Shown: positions 7,939 to 16,368 of the stretch, one piece after another
Layout of the letters: each line of letters opens with the position of its first letter
Position numbering within the stretch: the stretch's first letter is position 1
Origin: Limnohabitans sp. G3-2
GTDB lineage: Bacteria; Pseudomonadota; Gammaproteobacteria; Burkholderiales; Burkholderiaceae_C
Assembly (NCBI RefSeq): GCF_002778275.1
Contig: NZ_NESG01000004.1
Location: 186,001 to 250,000 of the forward strand
Direction of reading: 5' to 3'
DNA length: 64,000 nucleotides
Made by a program: the position numbers and the translations under genes
The notes under the pieces: model-generated
Databases searched by the model: none
Told to the model about the DNA's origin: nothing
The model's input: the letters and a program-made list of their open reading frames with translations, nothing else

Positions 7939-9411
7939 ATGACTGAAAAAATCCAAACCTTGCTCGCTGGCCGTTGGCGTGATGCTTCCGGTCCAGCCTA
8001 TGTGACCGAATACCCGCACGATGGCTCGGCCGTGGCGCAGCTGCATGCGGCGACCGTAGGCGATGTGGACGAGGCTGTCCAGGCAGCCGAGCAAGCGCGC
8101 TTGCAGCCCGCGTGGGCTCGCCTCATGCCCCACGAGCGCGCGGGCATGCTGCACCGCATGGCCCAAGGCATCCGTGAGCAAGCGGAAACTTTGGCGCAAT
8201 TGCAGCGCCTGGACAACGGCAAACCCATCAAAGAATGCCGTGCCCTGGTGGCCAGTGCAGCGGGAACATTCCAGTACTTCGCCGCTGCCGCTGAGACGTG
8301 GGAGGATGCGGTCACGCCTGTCCGAGGTGATTTTCTGACCCTGAGTCTCCACGAACCATTGGGCGTGGTCGGGGCCATCACGCCGTGGAACTCGCCCATT
8401 GCCAGTGAAGCGCAAAAAATGGCCCCAGCGCTGGCTGCGGGTTGTGCCATCGTCATCAAGCCGGCCGAGATCACACCCCGCATGGCGATCGAGCTGGCCC
8501 GCATGGCCCAGCAAGCCGGTGTGCCCGACGGCATCGTGAGTGTGCTGCCAGGCAAAGGCTCGGTCGTGGGCGACGCGTTGGTGCGCCACCCGCTGGTCAA
8601 GCGCATCGCTTTTACCGGGGGGACGTCGGTGGGCATGGGCATTGAGCGCCTTGCTGCTGAAAAGCTCATGCCGACTTCACTGGAATTGGGCGGTAAATCA
8701 CCCACCATCGTGTGTGCCGATGCCGATTTGGACCATGCGGTGGCGGGTGTGGTGTACGGGATCTTCAGTTCCTCGGGCGAGTCTTGCATTGCGGGTTCCC
8801 GGGCTTTTGTGCATGCCTCGGTGTACGACGAGTTCAAATCGCGATTGTTGGCTGCGGTCAAGGGTTTGCGGGTGGCCGACCCGTCGCTGGAAAGCACCCA
8901 CATGGGGCCTTTGGTGAATCGGGGTCACCGCGATTCCGTTGAACGGTATGTGCAAATCGGTCGAGACGAAGGTGGCCGCATCCTGTGTGGTGGTGCGCGG
9001 CCACAAGGCGGCTATTACGAGCTGGGCAGCTATTATTTGCCGACCGTGATGGAGGGCCTGCCCAATACCGCACGCATGTGCCGGGAAGAAATATTTGGTC
9101 CGGTGCTGGCGCTCTTGCCGTGGACGGATGAGGCTGACCTGATCGCTCAATGCAATGACAACGATTACGGCCTGGCCTCAGGCATCTGGACGCGCGACTA
9201 CAAAGCCGCTTGGCGCATCGGGCGTGCTTTGCAAACCGGTACGGTGTGGATCAATACCTACAAATTGTTTTCAGTCAGCACCCCCTTTGGTGGGGTCAAG
9301 CTCAGTGGTACAGGCCGTGAAAAAGGCCGCCAAGGCATTTTGGAATACACCACACAGAAAAGCTTTTACTGGGGCATGAACACGGCCCCCATGGCTTGGG
9401 CGGCCTCTTGA
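7939..9411 (+). CDS. Aldehyde dehydrogenase family protein
   Basis: A full-length (490-residue) NAD(P)+-dependent aldehyde dehydrogenase. The key residues are present: Asn about 151 in TPWNSP, Glu about 249 in LELGGKSP, and the catalytic Cys about 283 in SGESCIAGSR. The cofactor motif FTGGTSVG is at about 225. It oxidises an aldehyde to its acid in the cytoplasm. Placement after the TPP enzyme suggests it takes the aldehyde that enzyme releases (inference). Substrate class cannot be told from motifs alone; semialdehyde or aromatic aldehyde are both possible. Confidence 0.93.
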   Translation: MTEKIQTLLAGRWRDASGPAYVTEYPHDGSAVAQLHAATVGDVDEAVQAAEQARLQPAWARLMPHERAGMLHRMAQGIREQAETLAQLQRLDNGKPIKECRALVASAAGTFQYFAAAAETWEDAVTPVRGDFLTLSLHEPLGVVGAITPWNSPIASEAQKMAPALAAGCAIVIKPAEITPRMAIELARMAQQAGVPDGIVSVLPGKGSVVGDALVRHPLVKRIAFTGGTSVGMGIERLAAEKLMPTSLELGGKSPTIVCADADLDHAVAGVVYGIFSSSGESCIAGSRAFVHASVYDEFKSRLLAAVKGLRVADPSLESTHMGPLVNRGHRDSVERYVQIGRDEGGRILCGGARPQGGYYELGSYYLPTVMEGLPNTARMCREEIFGPVLALLPWTDEADLIAQCNDNDYGLASGIWTRDYKAAWRIGRALQTGTVWINTYKLFSVSTPFGGVKLSGTGREKGRQGILEYTTQKSFYWGMNTAPMAWAAS

Positions 9412-9469
9412 AAAATACCCGTTGTCAAATGGGCGTTGCATGTGGGTGTGCCGATTGAGGAGTTGAGAC

Positions 9470-10249
9470 ATGGACTTGGGGATTGCTGGAAAAAAAGCTT
9501 TGGTGTGCGGTGCCAGCGCAGGGCTGGGTTACGCCTGTGCGCAAGCCCTGGTCCGCGAGGGCGTTGATGTGCTGATGGTGGCGCGAACGCCAGCGCCCTT
9601 GTTGGCTGCGGCAGAGCGCTTGCGGCTGTTGGGTGCTGGCGCGGTCTCGAGCGTGGCCGCCGATGTGACCACCGAAGCCGGCCGCGCGCTGATTTGGCAA
9701 GCACAGCAAAACTTTGACATCGTGGTGACCAACGCAGGCGGGCCGCCCTCCGGTGATTTTCGGGACTGGGACCGTGACATCTGGCTGCGTGCACTGGAAG
9801 CCAATATGTTGGCGCCCATTGCCGTGATCAAAGCCACGGTTGACGGCATGATGGCACGTGGATTTGGCCGCATCGTCAACATCACTTCCAGTGCGGTGAA
9901 GTCCCCAGTTGACGGGTTGGGCTTGTCCAACGGTGCGCGAAGCGGCTTGACGGGCTTTGTGGCGGGTCTGGCCCGTTCCACCGTGGCCCAGGGCGTGACC
10001 ATCAACAATTTGTTACCTGGCACTTTCGACACCGCGCGATTGGCCGGTAACTTTGCTGCGCAAGCTGCCAGGCAAGGGATCAGCACCGATCAGGCCATCG
10101 CGGCACGTTTGGCCAAACACCCAGCGCACCGATTCGGTCAACCCGATGAACTTGGCAACACCTGTGCCTATTTGTGCAGCGTGCATGCGGGCTACATCAA
10201 CGGCCAGAACATCTTGATGGATGGTGGTTCTTTTCCTGGGGTCTTCTGA
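9470..10249 (+). CDS. Atypical SDR family protein lacking the Tyr-x3-Lys motif
   Basis: A 259-residue SDR-fold protein. The cofactor motif is GASAGLG near residue 15, and the fold's NAGG and IVNITSSAVK segments are present. Where the catalytic Tyr-x3-Lys should stand it reads LSNGARSGL, with Ser and Arg at those positions. A known divergent SDR subgroup shows the same replacement and has no agreed reaction. The C-terminus (INGQNILMDGG) is otherwise normal. It may bind cofactor without classical catalysis, or use a different mechanism. It lies 58 bases after the aldehyde dehydrogenase, in the same direction. Confidence 0.86.
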   Translation: MDLGIAGKKALVCGASAGLGYACAQALVREGVDVLMVARTPAPLLAAAERLRLLGAGAVSSVAADVTTEAGRALIWQAQQNFDIVVTNAGGPPSGDFRDWDRDIWLRALEANMLAPIAVIKATVDGMMARGFGRIVNITSSAVKSPVDGLGLSNGARSGLTGFVAGLARSTVAQGVTINNLLPGTFDTARLAGNFAAQAARQGISTDQAIAARLAKHPAHRFGQPDELGNTCAYLCSVHAGYINGQNILMDGGSFPGVF

Positions 10250-10292
10250 CCATCCGGGCCGCCAAGTCTCTCTTCACTTTCAGGATTTTCAA

Positions 10293-11444
10293 ATGACACT
10301 TTCACTCGACATCGCCATCGTGGGTGCTGGAATTGGTGGTTTGACCGCAGCCATTGCCTTGCGCGCGCAAGGCCACCAAGTCACCGTGTACGAGCAGGCA
10401 GCGCAATTCATGCGCGTGGGGGCAGACATCAACCTCACGCCCAATGCCGTGCGCGCCTTGGATGGTTTGGGCGATGCCGTGGCGCAAGGCATTCGCGCCA
10501 GCGGCGCACGCCCGACTTTCCGCATCAGCCGCGATTGGGACACCGGACTGGAAACTTCGCGTTTGCCCATGGGTGACACAGCCGAGCAGCGCTACGGCGC
10601 GCCTCAACTCACGATTCACCGCGCTGACGTGCTGGCGGTGATGGCTGCACAGGTGCCCGCCGAGGCGGTGAAGTTTGCCAAGCGACTGCGCTCGCTCAGC
10701 CAAAGTGATGCCGGAGTGCAACTGTTGTTTGAAGACGGTCAACAAGCGCTGCATGACGTGGTGTTGGGTGCCGATGGCATCCACTCCAAGGTTCGTACCG
10801 CCTTGTTTGGCGAAGAGCAACCCCGCTTTACAGGCGTTGTTTCTTTTCGCGCGGTCGTGCCCACCGATAAGGTTCGGCAAGTGCCCGAGATAGAGGCATT
10901 CACCAAATGGTGGGGCCCCAACCCGCAAAGTCAGATCGTGACCTTCCCTTTGAATCGGGGGCGTGACACCTTCATCTTTGCCACCACGGGACAGGACTCC
11001 TGGCATGAGGAATCCTGGACGAGTCCGGGCGATGTGAACGAATTGCGCAGCTTCTACCGTGACTACCACCCGGATGCACGCGCGCTGTTGGCTGCTTGTG
11101 AGAGCGTGCTCAAAAGTGCTTTGTACGAGCGTGAGCCGCTGCCGCAATGGTCGCTGGGTCGTGTGAGTCTGTTGGGGGATGCTTGCCACCCCATGTTGCC
11201 CTTCATGGCACAAGGCGCGGGCATGTCCATCGAAGATGGTGTGGTGGTGGCGCGTTGTCTGGAAAAGGCGCAGACATTGATTGATGTGGGGCCAGCTCTG
11301 CAACGTTATGCGGCGGCCCGCCAAACGCGCACGGCTGAAATTCAATTGGGTTCGCGTGGCAATCAATGGATGAAAACCCAGGGCAATGCCGATGGTGTTT
11401 ATGGTTACGATGCTTGGGCCGTGGATCTGGGCTTGCAAGGCTGA
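10293..11444 (+). CDS. FAD-dependent monooxygenase (salicylate hydroxylase-like)
   Basis: A 383-residue class A flavoprotein monooxygenase. The ATG at 10293 is preceded by AGG eight bases upstream; the open frame back to 10221 adds a non-family extension, so I reject the earlier start. Motifs in order are GAGIGG with the ADP-binding fold near residue 9, a GADGIHS (DG-type) motif, and the GD motif LLGDACHPMLPF with the following GAGMSIEDG. Such enzymes hydroxylate aromatic or N-heteroaromatic rings using NAD(P)H and O2. Together with the Rieske system it gives the cluster two separate ring-oxygenation activities. Confidence 0.92.
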   Translation: MTLSLDIAIVGAGIGGLTAAIALRAQGHQVTVYEQAAQFMRVGADINLTPNAVRALDGLGDAVAQGIRASGARPTFRISRDWDTGLETSRLPMGDTAEQRYGAPQLTIHRADVLAVMAAQVPAEAVKFAKRLRSLSQSDAGVQLLFEDGQQALHDVVLGADGIHSKVRTALFGEEQPRFTGVVSFRAVVPTDKVRQVPEIEAFTKWWGPNPQSQIVTFPLNRGRDTFIFATTGQDSWHEESWTSPGDVNELRSFYRDYHPDARALLAACESVLKSALYEREPLPQWSLGRVSLLGDACHPMLPFMAQGAGMSIEDGVVVARCLEKAQTLIDVGPALQRYAAARQTRTAEIQLGSRGNQWMKTQGNADGVYGYDAWAVDLGLQG

Positions 11445-11488
11445 ACCCAGCGTTCCAATTTTTTTAATTCACCCTCAGGAGACGATGG

Positions 11489-12475
11489 ATGCAAAAGAAA
11501 TGGGGATTATTTTCTTCACTGGTGGCCGTGGCCTGTCTCGCGATGGGCTGGCTTCAGCCTGCTTGGGCCCAGTCTTTCCCATCAAAGAACGTCAGCCTTG
11601 TGGTGCCGTTTCCGCCCGGAGGTGGGCCGGACCTGATGGCGCGCGTGTTCGCAGAAAAACTCGCGGCTCAATGGGGTAAACCTGTCGTGGTGGAAAACCG
11701 CCCCGGCGCAGGGGCCTTGCTCGGTGCACAGGCTGTGGCCAAGTCACCCGCCGATGGACACACCTTGCTGCTGACCACCAACACCATGGTGATATCGCCC
11801 CATGTGTTGGCTCCGGGTGCAGGCGGTGGCGTGGATGTGCATACCGATTTGATGCCGGTGGTGGCTCCTGCGACCACACCGATGGCCTTGCTGGTGACGC
11901 CGACGCTGAACGTGAAGGACCTGCCATCGGCGCTGGCACTGGCCAAAAAGCAGGGCGGTATGCCGTATGGCAGTGCAGGCAATGGCTCTCCCATGCACTT
12001 TGCCGGGGAAATGCTGAAACGCGCCGCTGGTGTGGACCTGTTGCATGTGCCCTACAGAGGCGTCAATCCTTCGGTCATGGCTGCGCTGGGGGGCGAGGTG
12101 AAGTTTCTGTTCGTCGGTTTGGGGGGCGCTTTGCCACACATCAAATCCGGCAAGCTGGTGCCATTGGCTTTGACCGAGAAGACCCGCTCGCCACTCTTGC
12201 CCGAAGTGCCAACGGCTTTAGAGCAAGGGGTGCGCGGTGTGGAGGTCAATGCCTGGTATGGCGTTTTTGCGCCGACCGGAACGCCCGAGTCCGTGCGCCT
12301 CAAAATCAACGCCGACATCAACGACCTTCTCAAATTGCCGGACGTGCGGGAAAAACTGGCGGCTGCAGGCCTGGATGTGCTGGGCGGATCGTCGCAGGTT
12401 TTGGGGGAGTTCATGAAGGCCGATCGCCAGCGCTATGGCCAACTGGCCAAAGAGCTGAACATCAAAGCCGACTGA
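11489..12475 (+). CDS. Bug family (TctC-like) substrate-binding protein
   Basis: A 328-residue periplasmic receptor of the tripartite tricarboxylate transporter type. It has a clear signal peptide (hydrophobic core, cleavage after AWAQ) and the Bug hallmarks VVPFPPGGGPDLMAR and VVENRPGAGALLG in the first 70 mature residues. An AGGAGA lies just upstream of the ATG. No tctA/tctB membrane partners are present, as is usual for the expanded orphan Bug family of Burkholderiales. It may bind the pathway substrate or a related carboxylate, for import or sensing (inference). Its stop overlaps the sulfatase start. Confidence 0.94.
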   Translation: MQKKWGLFSSLVAVACLAMGWLQPAWAQSFPSKNVSLVVPFPPGGGPDLMARVFAEKLAAQWGKPVVVENRPGAGALLGAQAVAKSPADGHTLLLTTNTMVISPHVLAPGAGGGVDVHTDLMPVVAPATTPMALLVTPTLNVKDLPSALALAKKQGGMPYGSAGNGSPMHFAGEMLKRAAGVDLLHVPYRGVNPSVMAALGGEVKFLFVGLGGALPHIKSGKLVPLALTEKTRSPLLPEVPTALEQGVRGVEVNAWYGVFAPTGTPESVRLKINADINDLLKLPDVREKLAAAGLDVLGGSSQVLGEFMKADRQRYGQLAKELNIKAD

Positions 12476-14079
12476 TGATCCGGTCTGAGCGGCCCAACTT
12501 CCTGCTGTTCATCACAGATCAGCACCGAGCTGACCACTTGGGCTGCGCAGGGCACCCTCTGCTGCGCACACCGCACATCGATGCGCTGGCTGCGCGGGGT
12601 TGTCGTTTCACCGAGTTTCATGTCGCGACGCCCATTTGCCAGCCCAACCGAGCCTCGCTGATGACGGGGCGTCTGCCCAGCGCACATGGCTTGCAGCTCA
12701 ATGGCCGCGAACTCTCCCATGGCGAGAAAACCTTTGTGCAGTCCTTGCGCGAGGCGGGTTACCGCACGGCCTTGGCCGGCAAGAGCCATTTGCAGAACAT
12801 CACGTCGGTGCCGCCCTTTTGGCCGCAAGGTGTTGAGCGTTTGGTGCAAGAGTCCAAAGCTTTGTTTCCAGGTCGGTATGGCCAAGAGGTGGCTCGCCGT
12901 TGGGATGAAGACGATGCCTTTGAATTGGACTTGCCCTATTACGGCTTTGAGCAAGTGGCACTGACGATTGGCCATGCCGATGAGCAAAGTGGGCATTGGC
13001 GGCGCTGGTTGCGTCGGCAATTGCCAGATGCCGACCGCCTGATCGGGCCTGACAACGCCTTGCCAACGCCCGACTGGGCCTTGACCCATTTGCGGCAAGC
13101 TTGGCGCACCCAAGTCCCCGAGGCCTTGTATCCCACCAGTTACATCGCTGAGAAAAGTTGCGAGATGCTTCAGGGCTTTGCTGCGGGTGATGCACCGTTC
13201 TTTTTGCAATGCTCTTTTCCCGATCCGCACCATCCCTTCACGCCGCCTGGCCGGTATTGGGACATGTACCGGCCAAGCGATGTTGAATTGCCCCACAGCT
13301 TTGATGCTGAACTGATCGATGCACCGCCGCCTGTCCGTTGGCTGCACGCACAGCGCGCCAACCGACCTGCCCACTTCAAGCCAGGTCACGGCTCCTTTGC
13401 CGTCACTCACCAAGAGGCCCGTGAAGCCCTGGCCCTCAATTACGGCAACATCGCTTGCATTGACGATGCCATTGGCCGCGTCATGACCGAGTTGCAAAGC
13501 TTGGGCCTGGCCGAAAACACGGTGGTCATGTTCACCAGCGATCACGGTGATTTGTTGGGCGACCGCGGGCTGATGTTCAAAGGCGGCTTGCATGACGGCG
13601 GGCTCACTCGGGTTCCCTTTATTTGGTCTGACCTGGCGTCATCTGCATCACCGTCATCCCTTGCGCCTCGAGAAACAACCGCATTGGCTCAGACCATTGA
13701 CATCGCTGCCACGGTGCTGGCGCGTGCAGGCCTTGCGCCAGTCCACGGCATGCAGGGGCGGTCTTTGTTGCCAGTGGTGACAGGTCAAACCGATGTGCTG
13801 CGCGCCAGTGTGTTGATTGAAGAGGAAGGGCAGCGCTTGGATTTCGGCTTAGACCAACGCATCCGGATGCGGACCTTGCGCACCTTGGATCACCGCATCA
13901 GCATCTACGATGGCCAGCCTTGGGGCGAACTGTGCGATTTGCGCGCAGACCCCTTGGAGTTGCGCAACCTTTGGAACGACCCGGCCAGTCAGCTGCTGCG
14001 CATGCGCTTGATGGGCGAATTGGCTTATGCCATGCTTGGCCAGACAAACACCAGCCCCTACCCGCTGGCGTCGGCCTGA
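12475..14079 (+). CDS. Type I sulfatase / phosphonate monoester hydrolase family protein
   Basis: A 534-residue alkaline-phosphatase-superfamily hydrolase. The formylglycine signature is intact: CQPNRASLMTGR starting at Cys about 55 (C-x-P-x-R with downstream TGR). Metal-site residues in ITDQHR near the N-terminus and TSDHGDLLGDRG are also present. No signal peptide is visible, so it should be cytoplasmic. The family hydrolyses sulfate esters or phosphonate/phosphate diesters. It overlaps the Bug gene by one base and ends four bases from the convergent reductase gene. A sulfated or phospho-ester substrate for the whole cluster is possible but unproven. Confidence 0.92.
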   Translation: MIRSERPNFLLFITDQHRADHLGCAGHPLLRTPHIDALAARGCRFTEFHVATPICQPNRASLMTGRLPSAHGLQLNGRELSHGEKTFVQSLREAGYRTALAGKSHLQNITSVPPFWPQGVERLVQESKALFPGRYGQEVARRWDEDDAFELDLPYYGFEQVALTIGHADEQSGHWRRWLRRQLPDADRLIGPDNALPTPDWALTHLRQAWRTQVPEALYPTSYIAEKSCEMLQGFAAGDAPFFLQCSFPDPHHPFTPPGRYWDMYRPSDVELPHSFDAELIDAPPPVRWLHAQRANRPAHFKPGHGSFAVTHQEAREALALNYGNIACIDDAIGRVMTELQSLGLAENTVVMFTSDHGDLLGDRGLMFKGGLHDGGLTRVPFIWSDLASSASPSSLAPRETTALAQTIDIAATVLARAGLAPVHGMQGRSLLPVVTGQTDVLRASVLIEEEGQRLDFGLDQRIRMRTLRTLDHRISIYDGQPWGELCDLRADPLELRNLWNDPASQLLRMRLMGELAYAMLGQTNTSPYPLASA

Positions 14080-14083
14080 GCGC

Positions 14084-15040
14084 TCAGAGGTCCAGCACCA
14101 AGCGCGCACTTTTGCAACCCGACACGCACACCATCATGGCTTGGTTGCTGGCTTGCTCTGAAGCACTCAACACCATGTCCCGGTGATCGGGCGTGCCCTC
14201 CAGTACGCGGGTTTCGCACGAGCCACAAATGCCTTCCTCACAACTGAAAGGCACATTGACTTTCAGTGCCAAAAGCTGCTTGTGCAGGGATGTGTCCGGT
14301 GTGACTTCAAAAGTTTTTTGGCTCTTGCGCAACTCGACAGTGAAATGTGGGCGCGCATCGTCTGCCGCCTTGACCTCGAGCGCCGCAAAGCGCTCGATGT
14401 GCGCGTTGGCATAGGCCAATTCGGCGCAGGATTTTTCGAAGGCGTCGAGCATCGGAGCCGGGCCGCAGGCGTAGTAATGGGTGTTGCCCTTGGGGCTGCG
14501 TTGGGCCAGCAAGGCTTTCAAGTCCGGGGGGCCGCCAGCTTCGCTGTCGAAATGCCAATGCACCGGGCATGCCAAGGCCTTCAGTGTTTCAATGAAGGCC
14601 GCAGCCGGGCGTGAGCGTGCCAGATAGACCACCTCGAAAGACCGGTCCAGAGACTGCAAGCGCTGCGCCATGCTCAAGATGGGCGTGACGCCAATGCCGC
14701 CAGCGATCAGCACGGCGTGGTCGGCGTCCTCGTGCAAAGGAAAGTTGTTGCGGGGTGCGCCGATGGTGAGTGTCATGCCCACGCGCAGTTGCTCGTGGAC
14801 GGACCGAGAACCACCCCGGCTGGCTTTGTCTTTGAGGATGCCCAGCAGGTAGCGGTGGCGCTCGCGGCAATCGTTGGCCAGCGAATAACTGCGCACCCAA
14901 CCGCCAGGCAGATGCAGGTCGATGTGGGCGCCGGCCTCAAACACAGGCAGGGTTTCGCCCGGCATGGGACGCAGCTCCACACTGATGATGTCCTGGGCTT
15001 CGTACTTCAGGGTGTGCACCCAGGCTTGCATCGTGCTCAT
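14084..15040 (-). CDS. Oxygenase reductase component (PDR/VanB type, FMN and 2Fe-2S)
   Basis: A 318-residue electron-transfer partner of the Rieske oxygenase encoded one base upstream. The N-terminal ferredoxin-reductase domain has a flavin motif (RSYSLAND) and a GGIGVTPI nucleotide-binding motif. The C-terminal plant-type 2Fe-2S domain has Cys residues spaced as CEEGICGSC with a later VCVSGC. This domain order (reductase then ferredoxin) defines the phthalate dioxygenase reductase / VanB class. It passes electrons from NAD(P)H to the oxygenase, giving a two-component system. Confidence 0.95.
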   Translation of the reverse strand: MSTMQAWVHTLKYEAQDIISVELRPMPGETLPVFEAGAHIDLHLPGGWVRSYSLANDCRERHRYLLGILKDKASRGGSRSVHEQLRVGMTLTIGAPRNNFPLHEDADHAVLIAGGIGVTPILSMAQRLQSLDRSFEVVYLARSRPAAAFIETLKALACPVHWHFDSEAGGPPDLKALLAQRSPKGNTHYYACGPAPMLDAFEKSCAELAYANAHIERFAALEVKAADDARPHFTVELRKSQKTFEVTPDTSLHKQLLALKVNVPFSCEEGICGSCETRVLEGTPDHRDMVLSASEQASNQAMMVCVSGCKSARLVLDL

Positions 15041-15041
15041 G

Positions 15042-16073
15042 TCAGGTGCTGGCTTGGCTCAGTTGTTCGGTGGCGAGCTTGCGCAGGTGGCGGCGCAAGC
15101 GAACGATGCCCATGTCGTGCGCGTACAAGTGCTCGCGCTTGTTGGCGTCAGGCTCCATGTTTTCCACCGCCACACGGTCTTGCTCGAGCACATTCCAGTG
15201 GCGTTGTTCTAAGCGGTTTTTGTACAGGAAACGCCAAGTGTCGCGCTGCCAGCCCTCGACCTTGCGGCAGCGCCAGTGGAAGACAGCCGCTGCGCGGTTG
15301 GTGATGGGGGTGTAGCTGCCAATGATGGAGAAGTTGCCGCCAGGCCCGCCGGTTTTGGGGTAGGGGATTTCCAAGCGCATCAGGTGGATGTCGGTGTCCA
15401 TCCACTCTGTCCAGTCAAAGTTCACATCGCGCTGGTGCTTCTTTTCAAAGATGAAGCCATTCTCAAGGTCCCGGATTTGGAACTCAGCCGTCATGTCGCC
15501 TTCGGCCATGGTGTGTGACTGTTTGTGCAGGTAGGCCCCATGCATCGGGTCCATGATGTTGTCGAGCACGTAGCGGTAGTCACCGCCCCATTCGGTGTAG
15601 CAAAGGAAGGACGACCATTCGGGCGAGGTCAATTGTTCTGGCAGCCTAAGGGCGGGGGCCTCGTCCAGCGCCGGGTTGCTGGCGTTGAACAAAAAGATGG
15701 CGCCGTTGGATTCGGCGGTGTGAAACCGTCGTGTGGGGCGTGAGCCTTCCAGTTTGCAGCCAGGACTGCCGGGCACGCGCATCACCGTGCCGTCATGTCG
15801 CACTTCCACGCCGTGGTAGGGGCAGGCAATGCGGTCACCCAAGATGACCCCCAAGGACAGCGGTGCGCCGCGGTGCGGGCAATGGTCTTCGAGGGCATGC
15901 ACCTGGCCCGTGGCATCGCGCCACAGCGCAATTTTGTAGCCCAGTCGGCGCAGAGAAACCGGGTTGTCCTTGACAAAGCCGGAAGGACACACCGGAAACC
16001 AAAGGTCTTTCAAGCCGACTTCCAGGACGGCATCCACGGGGTCAAGTTGAACGTTGATGACGTGAGCGTTCAT
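15042..16073 (-). CDS. Rieske non-heme iron oxygenase, terminal oxygenase component
   Basis: A 343-residue ring-hydroxylating oxygenase subunit. The ATG at 16073 has AAGGAA a few bases upstream; an open extension to 16142 is not homologous-looking. Rieske ligands are C65/H67 (CPHRGA) and C84/H87 (CPYHGVEV). The mononuclear iron site is the DNxxDxxHxxxxH motif at about 171-183, with a later Asp in LEQDRVAVEN. The size and lack of a beta subunit fit the phthalate dioxygenase / vanillate O-demethylase group. That group performs monohydroxylation, dihydroxylation or O-demethylation of aromatic acids. The exact substrate is unknown. Confidence 0.95.
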   Translation of the reverse strand: MNAHVINVQLDPVDAVLEVGLKDLWFPVCPSGFVKDNPVSLRRLGYKIALWRDATGQVHALEDHCPHRGAPLSLGVILGDRIACPYHGVEVRHDGTVMRVPGSPGCKLEGSRPTRRFHTAESNGAIFLFNASNPALDEAPALRLPEQLTSPEWSSFLCYTEWGGDYRYVLDNIMDPMHGAYLHKQSHTMAEGDMTAEFQIRDLENGFIFEKKHQRDVNFDWTEWMDTDIHLMRLEIPYPKTGGPGGNFSIIGSYTPITNRAAAVFHWRCRKVEGWQRDTWRFLYKNRLEQRHWNVLEQDRVAVENMEPDANKREHLYAHDMGIVRLRRHLRKLATEQLSQAST

Positions 16074-16093
16074 GTGTTTTCCTTGGTGTTGCT

Positions 16094-16324
16094 TCAGGCG
16101 GCCAAACGGGCCATCTCTTGCTTGTAGGACTCTGCCGTCCATGCTTGACCATTGGGTCCGGATGGCCCGGTGGTGTTGAGGTACTGAACCAGACCGTCGA
16201 GGTCTTGGATGCCTGCACCAAAGGCGCGTTCAATCGAGTCACCCAGCAAACTCTCGTAATTGGTGGGGGCCTTGGTTCGTGACTGGTGGGTTTCGTTGTA
16301 AAGCGCAGCGGGGTGGTGTGACAT
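16094..16324 (-). CDS. Small protein with recombinase-like helix-turn-helix
   Basis: A 76-residue protein between the VOC and Rieske genes on the same strand. I place the start at the ATG at 16324; the frame is open further upstream but overlaps the VOC gene end. Its C-terminal half (DLDGLVQYLNTTGPSGPNG then AWTAESYKQEM) resembles the small HTH found after the catalytic domain of serine recombinases. There it reads as helix, 'Ln..Gi..p.G..W....v'. No catalytic recombinase domain is present. It could bind DNA, or the fold may serve as an accessory of the oxygenase. It is probably co-transcribed with the oxygenase genes. Confidence 0.8.
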   Translation of the reverse strand: MSHHPAALYNETHQSRTKAPTNYESLLGDSIERAFGAGIQDLDGLVQYLNTTGPSGPNGQAWTAESYKQEMARLAA

Positions 16325-16368
16325 GAAAGCTTGCTCCAAGATACAAAATGAAATGAGATGGCAGCCGC

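Noticed and set aside
12433-13593. 386-codon open frame antisense to the sulfatase
   Set aside because: The sulfatase has its complete catalytic signature in the sense strand; the antisense product has no motif.
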